From CAZODA01 sp964578485 (GTDB lineage: Bacteria > Bacteroidota > Bacteroidia > Bacteroidales > Marinilabiliaceae): a DNA stretch of 60,400 nt. The notes under the pieces were generated by a model that was not told the origin of the DNA, made no database searches, and saw only the letters and a list, made by a program, of their open reading frames with translations. Below are positions 43,003 through 51,691 of the stretch, in pieces. Position numbers and translations under genes: made by a program. Positions within the stretch are counted from its first letter, which is position 1; every line of letters starts with the position of its first letter. The stretch covers positions 1 through 60,400 of the forward strand of contig CAZODA010000019.1 of NCBI GenBank assembly GCA_964578485.1. Direction: 5' to 3'.

Positions 43003-45822
43003 CTATTTTACCAGATAAGGTTTTAAAAACCTTCCTGTATATGATTTTGTGTTTTTAACAAGGTTTTCGGGATTTCCTTTGAATATAACATTTCCGCCAT
43101 TATTTCCACCATCAGGTCCCAAGTCGATAATATAATCTGCCGATTTTATTATTTCCATATTGTGTTCAACAACAATAACTGAATGTCCTTTATCAATTAG
43201 TGCATTTAGCGAATCAATAAGTTTTTTGATATCATGGAAATGTAAACCCGTAGTGGGCTCATCAAATATAAACAAGGTAGGTTTACTTTTTGCCATGGCA
43301 AGGAAGGAAGCAAGTTTCACCCTTTGACTTTCCCCACCGCTTAAGGTACTTGATGATTGTCCCATACGCACATAGCCTAATCCAACTTGAGCAAGAGGTG
43401 TTAATTTTGAAATAATGCGCTTATTAATTGTCTTGTCTTCCTGTGAGAAAAATTCCCTTGCTTCATCAATTGTCATTTCAAGGATATCATAGACATTCTT
43501 GCCCTTATATTTAATTTCCAATATTTCATCCTTGAATTTCTTTCCATTACAGCTTTCACATGTAAGAACAAGATCAGCCATAAATTGCATCTCAACTTTA
43601 ATGCTGCCTTCACCTAAGCATTCTTCACAACGACCACCATCAACATTAAAAGAAAAATGTGCAGGTTTAAGGCCTTCAAGTTTTGCCTGTTTTAGATCAG
43701 ACAGAAGTTTTCGGATGTCGTCCCAAGCTTTTAGATAAGTTGCAGGATTTGATCTTGAAGATTTTCCAATAGGGTTTTGATCTATAAATTCAACATCATC
43801 TATGGAATTAATACTTCCTTGAATTAAATCGAAATCACCTGTTTTGTCGGCTGTTCCTCCTTTTAATTTTTTTAATGCCGGATAGAGAATGTTTTTCACT
43901 AAAGTGGATTTCCCCGATCCACTTACTCCTGAAATAACTGTTAATAAATTTAATGGAAAGCTAACATCAATATTTTTTAAGTTGTTTTCTCTAATACCCG
44001 TTAATTCAATAAATTCAGAAGCTCTTCTTCTATTTTTCGGAATTTCGATTTTCAATTTTTTTGTTAAATAGCTGGTGGTAAGGCTTCCGGGAGTATTAAT
44101 TAAATTTTTAAAATCTCCTTGATAGACAATTTTACCACCAAATTGCCCTGCACCCGGACCAATATCAATAATATAATCGCATGCTCTGATGATATCTTCA
44201 TCATGTTCAACAACAATAACAGTATTTCCAAATTGTTGCAATTCTTTTAATACCATTATTAGTAGTTGAGTATCCTTTGAATGAAGCCCTATGCTTGGCT
44301 CATCCAATATATATAAAGAGCCGACAAGGCTACTCCCAAGTGAGGTTGCAAGATTAATCCTTTGACTTTCGCCTCCACTTAAAGTTGAAGATAAACGATT
44401 AAGAGTTAGGTAAGATAATCCTACTTTATTTAAAAAAGTGAGGCGTGATAATATTTCGGTTAGTAATCTTTTAGATACCTGCTGTTCGTGTTCATCCAAT
44501 TTTAAATTGAAGAAAAAAGCATAAAGATCTGATATAGGCATTAACACGAGATCGTTGATGCTTTTACCATGAATTTTTACCCATGACACTTCTTTTCTTA
44601 ATCGTGTACCATTACACTCAGGGCATTTGGTTTTGCCTCTGTAACGGGCCAACATCACCCTGTTTTGAATTTTATATAATTTTGCTTCAAGGCGTTGGAA
44701 AAAATAATTTATTCCATAAAAATATTCGTTTCCTGTCCACAAGAGCTTTTTTTCTTCAGCTGTTAATTTGTAATAGGGCTGATGTACGGGAAATCCGAAT
44801 TTATGAGCATTTTTAATAAGTAATTTATTCCATTTACTCATTTTTTCACCCCTCCAGCAAAATATTGCATTTTCGTAGATAGAAAGGTTTTTGTTAGGTA
44901 TTACCAAGTCTTCATCAATACCAATAATACTTCCAAAGCCTTCACATTTTTCGCAAGCACCTAATGGGTTGTTAAAAGAAAAGAAATGCTCAGAAGGTAT
45001 TTCAAAAACAATACCGTCGGCCTCAAATTTATTGGAGAAAGCTTTAGTAGCAATTTTATTATCGCTATAAATTTTTATAATGCATTCACCTTTGCTTTCA
45101 AAAAATGCCGTTTCAACAGAGTCAGCTATCCTTGAAGTATTATTTTCATCATCTTTGTTAACACTAACCCTGTCGATTAGTAAATTAAGATCTTTATTAT
45201 TTTCATTTTTAATAAATTGCTCCTGTAATAGCAAATCAGAAATAGAGTGCAATTCTTCTTTGTATTCTATCCTGCTAAATCCCTGTTTAGTCAGCAATTC
45301 CATATGTTGCTGAAAACTTCTATTTTCCGGGATCTGTAAAGGGGCCATTATAGCAATCTTTGTTCCAAAGGCCAGACTATTTATAAAGTTTACAACATCA
45401 AATACCTGATGACATTTTACTTCCTTACCGGAAATGGGAGAGTAGGTTTTTCCTATACGTGCAAATAAAAGCTTTATATAATCATATATTTCTGTGGAAG
45501 TGCCTACTGTAGAACGAGGGTTCCTTGTGTTTACCTTTTGTTCTATTGCAATGGCAGGAGGAATGCCTTTAATGAAATCAACCTCCGGCTTATCTATTCT
45601 TCCTAAAAATTGACGTGCATAGGCACTTAAACTTTCAACATAGCGCCTTTGTCCTTCAGCATATAAAGTATCAAAGGCCAAAGAGCTTTTTCCCGAGCCT
45701 GAAACACCGGTGATAACAATGAACCTGTCCCTTGGAATGGAAAGTGAAATGTTTTTCAGATTATGAACACGTGCACCTTTTATTGTTATGGAATTATTAT
45801 TTATATTATTTTGTTGTTTCAT
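43003..45822 (-). CDS. uvrA: excinuclease ABC subunit A
   Basis: The 939-residue protein finds DNA damage in nucleotide excision repair. It has two ABC ATPase modules: the first P-loop is GVSGSGKSSLAF near the start, with signature TLSGGESQR in each half. Zinc modules have CEKCEGFG with CPECNGTR, and CEECLGEG with CESCNGKKF. Length is normal. ATG 45822 (MKQQNN) is preferred over the TTG at 45858. A perfect 11-bp inverted repeat overlaps the promoter region. Confidence 0.97.
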   Translation of the reverse strand: MKQQNNINNNSITIKGARVHNLKNISLSIPRDRFIVITGVSGSGKSSLAFDTLYAEGQRRYVESLSAYARQFLGRIDKPEVDFIKGIPPAIAIEQKVNTRNPRSTVGTSTEIYDYIKLLFARIGKTYSPISGKEVKCHQVFDVVNFINSLAFGTKIAIMAPLQIPENRSFQQHMELLTKQGFSRIEYKEELHSISDLLLQEQFIKNENNKDLNLLIDRVSVNKDDENNTSRIADSVETAFFESKGECIIKIYSDNKIATKAFSNKFEADGIVFEIPSEHFFSFNNPLGACEKCEGFGSIIGIDEDLVIPNKNLSIYENAIFCWRGEKMSKWNKLLIKNAHKFGFPVHQPYYKLTAEEKKLLWTGNEYFYGINYFFQRLEAKLYKIQNRVMLARYRGKTKCPECNGTRLRKEVSWVKIHGKSINDLVLMPISDLYAFFFNLKLDEHEQQVSKRLLTEILSRLTFLNKVGLSYLTLNRLSSTLSGGESQRINLATSLGSSLVGSLYILDEPSIGLHSKDTQLLIMVLKELQQFGNTVIVVEHDEDIIRACDYIIDIGPGAGQFGGKIVYQGDFKNLINTPGSLTTSYLTKKLKIEIPKNRRRASEFIELTGIRENNLKNIDVSFPLNLLTVISGVSGSGKSTLVKNILYPALKKLKGGTADKTGDFDLIQGSINSIDDVEFIDQNPIGKSSRSNPATYLKAWDDIRKLLSDLKQAKLEGLKPAHFSFNVDGGRCEECLGEGSIKVEMQFMADLVLTCESCNGKKFKDEILEIKYKGKNVYDILEMTIDEAREFFSQEDKTINKRIISKLTPLAQVGLGYVRMGQSSSTLSGGESQRVKLASFLAMAKSKPTLFIFDEPTTGLHFHDIKKLIDSLNALIDKGHSVIVVEHNMEIIKSADYIIDLGPDGGNNGGNVIFKGNPENLVKNTKSYTGRFLKPYLVK

Positions 45823-45842
45823 TATCAAAAAAATTGAATGTG

Positions 45843-45876
45843 CAAAGTTACCAAACAAAATTCATAATTTTGTTTG
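45843..45876 (-). promoter_or_regulatory. uvrA promoter with a palindromic operator candidate
   Basis: The minus strand reads TAACTTTG (45843-45850, TAnnTTTG), placing the transcript start near 45836. Directly upstream CAAACAAAATT (45852-45862) and AATTTTGTTTG (45866-45876) form a perfect inverted repeat with a 3-base spacer. A repressor bound there would block the polymerase. A damage-responsive repressor is the obvious guess. Confidence 0.5.
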
Positions 45877-46073
45877 TGCATGTGAAATCGATTAGCAAAA
45901 TGACAGATAAAACCACTAAAGGGGATGAAAAATCAGAAATAATTAAGTAATAAGTTAAAATGCGTGAAAAAGTTTTGGTTTTGTTGACATTTTTTTATTT
46001 ATTCGTACTTTAATAATAATTAAACTTTTCTGCCTATTGAAGAAACTTTACAAGTTACGTTAAATTTTTAAGT

Positions 46074-46667
46074 ATGACAGATATAGTTAAGCTGTCGGAC
46101 GAACAACTTGTTATAGGTTTCGTTTCCGGTGAAAATAGGTGTTTTGACGCTTTACTTGAACGCCATAAGCAAAAAGTATTCTCCTATATTTTTTTAATGG
46201 TCCGAAATCAGGAACTCGCTGAGGATATTTTTCAGGATGCCTTTCTTAAAGTACATTCCACGCTAATTAAAGGGAAATACTTAGATTCAGGAAAATTTGC
46301 TTCTTGGGTAATAAGAATTTCTCATAATTTGATAATTGATCATTATAGACGTCAAAAGCATTATCAAATGGTATATAATGAAGATTATACGCGAGATATC
46401 TTTAATCAGTCAAAATTTTCGGATCGTACTATTGAGGATGAAATTGTTCAGGATGAAGTGCTCAAGGGAGTAGCAGAACTTGTTGAAATGTTACCTCACA
46501 ATCAAAAGGAGGTAGTAAAAATGCGACATTATATGGGTTTGAGCTTTAAAGAAATAGCCGAAGAAACCAATGTTAGCATTAATACAGCCTTAGGTAGGAT
46601 GCGTTATGCATTGATTAATCTTAGAAGAATGATGGAAGAAAAAAATATTTCGCTCACTACAACTTAG
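46074..46667 (+). CDS. RNA polymerase sigma factor, ECF type
   Basis: The 197-residue protein has sigma region 2 (about 20-90, with ELAEDIFQDAFLKVH) and region 4 (about 140-190, with LPHNQKEVVKMRHYMGLSFKEIA). It is expected to redirect polymerase to a special promoter set. No obvious anti-sigma gene with a membrane helix follows. A 62-codon ORF lies 285 bases downstream behind a terminator. The 251 bases before the gene show no other gene. Confidence 0.92.
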   Translation: MTDIVKLSDEQLVIGFVSGENRCFDALLERHKQKVFSYIFLMVRNQELAEDIFQDAFLKVHSTLIKGKYLDSGKFASWVIRISHNLIIDHYRRQKHYQMVYNEDYTRDIFNQSKFSDRTIEDEIVQDEVLKGVAELVEMLPHNQKEVVKMRHYMGLSFKEIAEETNVSINTALGRMRYALINLRRMMEEKNISLTTT

Positions 46668-46767
46668 TTGATTTGTTTTATAAGCATATTTTTTCATTGG
46701 CTTCTTCTTTTATTTATTGATTGATTTGTAAAAAAACTAATTTAAAACATAGTTGAAAGTTAGAATA

Positions 46768-46803
46768 ATAAACAATATAAGCATGACTGCTTATATTGTT
46801 TAT
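46768..46803 (+). terminator. intrinsic terminator-like hairpin after the ECF sigma gene
   Basis: Bases 46768-46783 pair perfectly with 46788-46803 (16 bp) around a TGAC loop. The right arm is T-rich, but the T run after it is weak. Confidence 0.6.
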
Positions 46804-46952
46804 ACATAATCTTTTACCACCGGATTAGCTGTTCGGTTTATAAGCCTTTTATACTTTATATAGTAAATTATTCCTTTTTTTGCTGTTTATAAATACTATT
46901 TTTCGTGCTCTGTCGTTTTATGTTTATTAGATGACGCCAAGCACCACATTGC

Positions 46953-47141
46953 ATGAAAAATTTTACTTGTAATGATCACATTGCCTATTTGAATAAAAAA
47001 GGGAAAGTTTTACGAAATTTAATTCTCCAGATTCCTGATAAAGAATTAATTAAGATTTTGCCTGCGCCACGAAAGCATGTTATTAGTCAAATCAAAGCAA
47101 AAACATCAGTATTGGCAGATATTATTTCAATAAGCAATTAA
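46953..47141 (+). CDS. small protein of 62 residues, unknown function
   Basis: The ORF starts with ATG and encodes a basic helical protein with K-I-K-A-K-T-S-V-L-A-D-I-I near its end. It is not a shadow of another gene because no gene lies opposite. It has codons like its neighbours. The position after an ECF sigma gene, though behind a hairpin, would suit a small regulator. I do not recognise a family. It is convergent with the glycosyltransferase gene. Confidence 0.5.
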   Translation: MKNFTCNDHIAYLNKKGKVLRNLILQIPDKELIKILPAPRKHVISQIKAKTSVLADIISISN

Positions 47142-47210
47142 AATATTGTGATCAGTTTTTTATCGTTTTTATAAAAAGCCGGAATTACTTTTACATTTTG
47201 GTATTAATTT

Positions 47211-48206
47211 TTATTTATAAAAATTTGGTCCAAATGCATAAAATTCTTTTTTCCTCAAAATTTTCCTTGAAATAAATCCATCCATAAATCCGAGTCCATA
47301 GCCTATGGTTTGCGTATAAGTTGCCATAACAGCTATAAATGCGGTCTTCAGTTCTTTAATTGTGTAGTATGAATGTGTCAGTATTGTGATAGGAACAACT
47401 AAAAACAGGAGGATAAACCACCAGTTATAAATAATTGCCAGGAATATTATAAAGAAATGCCCAAGTATAAATAAGGATGGCAGCCAATGCACAAATTTTA
47501 TAGTTCCCGGATGTCTTATGTCGAGGTTTACTCGTGCGATTCCTGAATTATAGACTTGTTTATAGAATGTAGAAAGTTTATCTCTTCTTTTATGATACAC
47601 AAAGGCTTCTTTTAGTAGTTGTACCATATAGCCTTTTTTAAGTATTCTCATGCTAAAGTCAAGGTCTTCTCCAAATCGCATAGATGAAAAACCATTCATT
47701 GCATGAAAAACTGAATTTAAAACTCCAAGATTAAAACTTCTTGGATAAAATATATCTAATTTTTCTACTGCCCCTCTAATTCCACCGGTAGTAAGGATAC
47801 TGCTCATAGCATATCCAATGGCTTTTTGAATTCTGTTAAAATTTGGATGCGCTTTATCGGGTCCGCCAAAACAGTCAAATTCATCGCTGCTAATTGCTTC
47901 ATACACAATCTCAAGGTAGTTTTCCGGTAGTAAGCAATCAGAGTCAAGGAATATCAGCCATCTTCCTTTTGCCGATTTGGCGCCGGTATTTCTTGCGGGC
48001 CCCGGTCCCTGATTCTTTTGCACTAAGTAATGGATTTCCATTTTTTCACTATATTTATCCACAACATTTTTGCAGGGATATTGTGAGCCATCTTCGACAA
48101 TAATTACTTCAAAGTCACGGTAGCTTTGGACAGAAATTGTCTCAAGCAATTCGGCTAACTCCTCAGCGCGATTATAAACCGGAATAATAATTGAAATTAT
48201 GGGCAT
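47211..48206 (-). CDS. glycosyltransferase family 2 with C-terminal membrane segments
   Basis: The 331-residue protein has the GT-A start PIISIIIPVYNRAEEL, the metal-binding DSDC-type motif in WLIFLDSDCLLP and a later ED motif (RFGEDLDFSMRI). Two hydrophobic segments near the C-terminus (about 250-300) suggest membrane association, so it probably makes a surface polysaccharide or glycolipid. ATG 48206 is preferred over TTG 48230. It stands alone with no other envelope-glycan gene beside it. Confidence 0.9.
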   Translation of the reverse strand: MPIISIIIPVYNRAEELAELLETISVQSYRDFEVIIVEDGSQYPCKNVVDKYSEKMEIHYLVQKNQGPGPARNTGAKSAKGRWLIFLDSDCLLPENYLEIVYEAISSDEFDCFGGPDKAHPNFNRIQKAIGYAMSSILTTGGIRGAVEKLDIFYPRSFNLGVLNSVFHAMNGFSSMRFGEDLDFSMRILKKGYMVQLLKEAFVYHKRRDKLSTFYKQVYNSGIARVNLDIRHPGTIKFVHWLPSLFILGHFFIIFLAIIYNWWFILLFLVVPITILTHSYYTIKELKTAFIAVMATYTQTIGYGLGFMDGFISRKILRKKEFYAFGPNFYK

Positions 48207-48416
48207 ATTTCCTTTAAATTTGTTTAGCAAATATACTAAATAATATAGATTATAATGAATGCTAAAAATACAGTTAAATGCCTTTAATAATCATAAAAAA
48301 TGTTTATAAGAGCTTGATTTATTAAAAGTTTTTAAAAGTTCATTTTGAGATTTGAAAAATATTAGCAATTTTGTACCCGTTATAAGTGGTTCAATCTATT
48401 TTTAAAAAATGTTATA

Positions 48417-50069
48417 ATGATTAAAAGCCCGCTTGAAATTGCAAGAGAAAGTTATTTTCCCTCCTTACCCCAATCGTTAAGGGGATCTGTAAAAATTGTA
48501 ATGGGTGAAAAGACTCAATCAGTTGCTGATCAGAAAGAGATTAAGGAGATGTTCCCCAATACTTATGGAATGCCCATTATTACTTTTGAACCCGGTGAAA
48601 CTTCTTCTAGTTATCCACCGGTTAAAGTTGGAGTTATTTTGTCCGGAGGGCAGGCTCCCGGAGGTCATAATGTGATAAGTGGTTTATTTGATGGACTTCT
48701 AAAATGTAATAAGGAAAATCGTTTATATGGTTTTCTTGGAGGTCCGAGTGGTTTGGTTGATAATCAATATATTGAGTTATCATCAAATGTTGTTGATCAC
48801 TATCGTAATACCGGTGGTTTTGACATAATTGGTTCGGGGCGTACTAAGCTTGAAACCGAGGAGCAATTTGACAAAGTTATAGAGAATTGCAAGGCCCTGG
48901 GAGTTAATGCGATAGTTATAATAGGAGGTGATGATTCAAATACAAATGCTTGTATTTTGGCTGAATATTTTCTAAAGAAAAAATCTAATATTCAGATTAT
49001 TGGTGTTCCCAAAACTATTGATGGTGATTTAAAAAATGAAGTTATTGAAGCTTCATTTGGATTTGATACTGCTTGTAAAACTTACAGTGAATTAATTGGT
49101 AATTTGCAGCGTGATGCTAATTCTTCAAAGAAGTATTATCATTTTATTCGCTTAATGGGTCGTTCGGCCTCTCATATTTGTTTGGAATGTGCACTTCAAA
49201 CACAGCCTAATATTACTATTATTTCAGAAGAAGTAGAGGCGAAACGGATGACACTTGAAGATATTGTTGATGAAATTGTTGATATTGTAATTCGCAGGGC
49301 GGAAAATGGCGACAATTTTGGTACTGTATTAATTCCTGAGGGCGTTGTTGAATTTGTTCCTGCAATGAAACAATTGATATCAGAATTAAATGATATCTTA
49401 TCAAAATTCGAATCTGAGATGAATGTTTTGGAAAGGAATCGTGATCGTCGTGATTTCGTATCAACAAAATTATCAGAAGATTCTGTTATTGTTTTTCAAC
49501 AGTTGCCAAATAGTTTTGCCAATCAGTTATTACTTGATCGTGATCCTCATGGAAACGTTCAAGTTTCAAGAATTGAGACTGAGAAGCTGTTGATTGATAT
49601 GGTTAAGGCAAAATTGAAGAAGCTGAAAAAATCAAGTGATTTTAGGGGTAAATTCTCAGGTCAGAGTCATTTCTTTGGTTATGAAGGACGATGCGCATCA
49701 CCTTCAAATTTCGATGCCAATTATTGTTATTCTTTGGGTTATACTGCATCATTTCTTATTTCGGAAAACAAAACCGGCTATATGGCTTACGTCAAAAACC
49801 TGACGGCAGCTGTTGAAGATTGGATTCCCGGTGGAGCCCCTATCACAATGATGATGAATATGGAAAGACGTCATGGGGAAATGAAACCTGTTATTCAAAA
49901 AGCTCTTGTTGACTTGAATGGCAATCCATTTAAAAAACTGTTGGAATGTCGTGAAGAATGGGCCATAGGAACAAAATATGTATATCCCGGTCCAATTCAG
50001 TATTTCGGACCTTCAGAAGTGAGTGATTTAACTACTCATACTCTAAGACTTGAACAGTTGGGTGAATAA
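48417..50069 (+). CDS. pfp: diphosphate--fructose-6-phosphate 1-phosphotransferase
   Basis: The 550-residue enzyme phosphorylates fructose 6-phosphate reversibly using pyrophosphate. The motif GGDDSNT (170-176) has Asp where ATP-dependent enzymes have Gly, which is the mark of the PPi type. KTIDGDLKN follows near 200. The length and the N-terminal extension match the long-chain PFP of Bacteroidota. It is monocistronic, ending at a hairpin terminator. Confidence 0.95.
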   Translation: MIKSPLEIARESYFPSLPQSLRGSVKIVMGEKTQSVADQKEIKEMFPNTYGMPIITFEPGETSSSYPPVKVGVILSGGQAPGGHNVISGLFDGLLKCNKENRLYGFLGGPSGLVDNQYIELSSNVVDHYRNTGGFDIIGSGRTKLETEEQFDKVIENCKALGVNAIVIIGGDDSNTNACILAEYFLKKKSNIQIIGVPKTIDGDLKNEVIEASFGFDTACKTYSELIGNLQRDANSSKKYYHFIRLMGRSASHICLECALQTQPNITIISEEVEAKRMTLEDIVDEIVDIVIRRAENGDNFGTVLIPEGVVEFVPAMKQLISELNDILSKFESEMNVLERNRDRRDFVSTKLSEDSVIVFQQLPNSFANQLLLDRDPHGNVQVSRIETEKLLIDMVKAKLKKLKKSSDFRGKFSGQSHFFGYEGRCASPSNFDANYCYSLGYTASFLISENKTGYMAYVKNLTAAVEDWIPGGAPITMMMNMERRHGEMKPVIQKALVDLNGNPFKKLLECREEWAIGTKYVYPGPIQYFGPSEVSDLTTHTLRLEQLGE

Positions 50070-50118
50070 TTACATACCTTTTTCCTTAATGTTTCTTTTT
50101 GCCCAATTTATATTATAG

Positions 50119-50179
50119 CCACATACAGCAGCAAATTGCATAAACATAATAATGTAATATCTTGCTGTATGTGGTTTTC
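50119..50179 (+). terminator. intrinsic terminator of pfp
   Basis: CCACATACAGCA (50119-50130) pairs with TGCTGTATGTGG (50163-50174), 12 bp without mismatch, with a 32-base loop that contains a small GCAA/TTGC pair. TTTTCTTT follows. Confidence 0.75.
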
Positions 50180-50281
50180 TTTATAAGTAATTTATATTCT
50201 TTTATTGATAAAAAAATAAAATTCATCTTCTCTCCGATAAATTGTAGATTATAATTAAGCTGAATGACTGTTAATTTTATG

Positions 50282-50289
50282 TATATTTG
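50282..50289 (+). promoter_or_regulatory. candidate promoter -7 box of the Rrf2 gene
   Basis: TATATTTG matches TAnnTTTG, 34 bases before ATG 50323. No clear -33 box is visible. Confidence 0.4.
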
Positions 50290-50322
50290 AAAATTAAATT
50301 TAATTTGTGTTAGTCTGTATCA

Positions 50323-50721
50323 ATGTCAAATATAATTGCCTTTTCTGAAGCAGCTTCAATTGGTTTACATAGCATGATAGTAATTGCGCGTTCCAATAAA
50401 GTAATAAATGTAAGTGAAATTGCTGAGTTTATTAATAGTTCCAGGCATCATGTAGCCAAAGTATTGCAACGATTGACAAAGGATGGTTATATATCCTCCA
50501 ATCGCGGTCCGGCAGGTGGTTTTTATATGAAAAAAAAGCCTGATGAAGTCAGTTTACTAAATATTTACGAATCAATTGAAGGTCAGTTTGATATTGATGC
50601 CTGTCCCGGAGATAAAGAAGTATGTCCATTTAACGAATGTATTTTGGGAGACTTGTCAAAGCGTATTTCTTTTGAAATTATATCTTATCTTTCAAGCAAA
50701 ACTCTTGGTGATTATCTTTAA
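50323..50721 (+). CDS. Rrf2 family transcriptional regulator
   Basis: The 132-residue protein has an N-terminal winged helix (about 5-70, with RGPAGGFYM) and three cysteines C94, C101 and C106 (ACPGDKEVCPFNEC). Those cysteines are placed as the Fe-S ligands of IscR and NsrR, so it may sense iron-sulfur status, nitric oxide or redox changes. It is convergent with rsmE. Its targets are not evident. Confidence 0.9.
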   Translation: MSNIIAFSEAASIGLHSMIVIARSNKVINVSEIAEFINSSRHHVAKVLQRLTKDGYISSNRGPAGGFYMKKKPDEVSLLNIYESIEGQFDIDACPGDKEVCPFNECILGDLSKRISFEIISYLSSKTLGDYL

Positions 50722-50742
50722 AGAAAGCTGAAAATTTGTTTG

Positions 50743-51444
50743 TCAGCTATAATTTACGAGTCTAAAAATGTGGGCTGCAACAAAAGCTGCAGTTTCTGTT
50801 CTTAAACGTGTTTCTCCCAGTGATATACTCCTAAAGCCATTTTCTTCTGCCAATTTTATTTCATTTTTTGAAAAATCTCCTTCAGGCCCAATAAGTATAT
50901 TAGTATTTTTTCCTTGTTTGCACATTTTAAAAAAACTTTCCTTATCTCCTTCATGGCAATGTGCAATAAATTTATCTCCTTCAGATGTTTTTAAAATAAA
51001 GTCTTTATAGTTTGTTAATGGAAAGAGTTGTGGCCTCCATAAATTTCCTGATTGTTTGCTTGCCGTAGTAATAATTTTTTCAAGCCTTTCGAGTTTAAGG
51101 ATTTTTCGTTCTGATTTTTCGCATAAAAGAGGGGTTATTTTTTCTATGCCTATCTCACAGCTTTTTTCAATAAACCATTCAAAACGATCTATATTTTTTG
51201 TGGGTGCTACTGCTATATGACAAGATACCGGAGGTGGTGGAAGATAATTCGTTTTAATAACAGATACTTTGCAAGCTTTTGGTGAGTCATCTGTTATACG
51301 AGCACTAATACTGCTGCCTTTACCATCAATTATGGTAATAGCATCCCCTTTACGATATCTTAATACCTTTATGCAATGATGTGATTCTTCCATATTTAGA
51401 AGACCACCATTAGTTAAAATTTCAGGTTCATAGAAAAGTTGCAT
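50743..51444 (-). CDS. rsmE: 16S rRNA (uracil1498-N3)-methyltransferase
   Basis: The 233-residue SPOUT-fold enzyme methylates U1498 of 16S rRNA. Seen are the N-terminal PUA-like strand pattern, SEKSCEIGIEKITPL-type helix (IEKSCEIGIEKITPL), the knot motifs IGPEGDFS and SLGETRLRTETAA. Length is normal. Confidence 0.95.
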   Translation of the reverse strand: MQLFYEPEILTNGGLLNMEESHHCIKVLRYRKGDAITIIDGKGSSISARITDDSPKACKVSVIKTNYLPPPPVSCHIAVAPTKNIDRFEWFIEKSCEIGIEKITPLLCEKSERKILKLERLEKIITTASKQSGNLWRPQLFPLTNYKDFILKTSEGDKFIAHCHEGDKESFFKMCKQGKNTNILIGPEGDFSKNEIKLAEENGFRSISLGETRLRTETAAFVAAHIFRLVNYS

Positions 51445-51536
51445 TTTTTTCTTTCAAAAATAAAATAAGTTTTTCATGCTTTAGCATCTTAAGTCATATT
51501 TGTTGTAAATTTCGCAATAATTTTAAGGATCTATTT

Positions 51537-51668
51537 ATGTCATCTCTAATATCTGTTAAAATGTTGGCTCAGCCTGATGATGTAAGCTGCGGACCTACCA
51601 GTTTGCAGGCAGTATATCAGTATTATGGCTTTGACATTGAATTGTTACCTATGATGCTAATCTACTGA
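51537..51668 (+). pseudogene. truncated C39-like peptidase, N-terminal remnant
   Basis: ATG 51537 to TGA 51666 encodes only 43 residues. They include QPDDVSCGPTSLQAVYQYYG, the typical start of a C39-like cysteine peptidase with the catalytic Cys18. The His and Asp of the active site and the rest of the usual 200 or more residues are absent. The ATP-grasp gene begins 23 bases later, so an internal deletion is likely. Such peptidases accompany the RimK/GCS2 pair in relatives as far as I recall. The fragment cannot be active alone. Confidence 0.7.
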
Positions 51669-51691
51669 TTATAATTCCAAAATAATTTTTT

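Noticed and set aside
45732..45950. 72-codon plus-strand ORF over the uvrA start and promoter
   Set aside because: It overlaps the uvrA N-terminus and its palindromic promoter, has no family resemblance and looks like a shadow.
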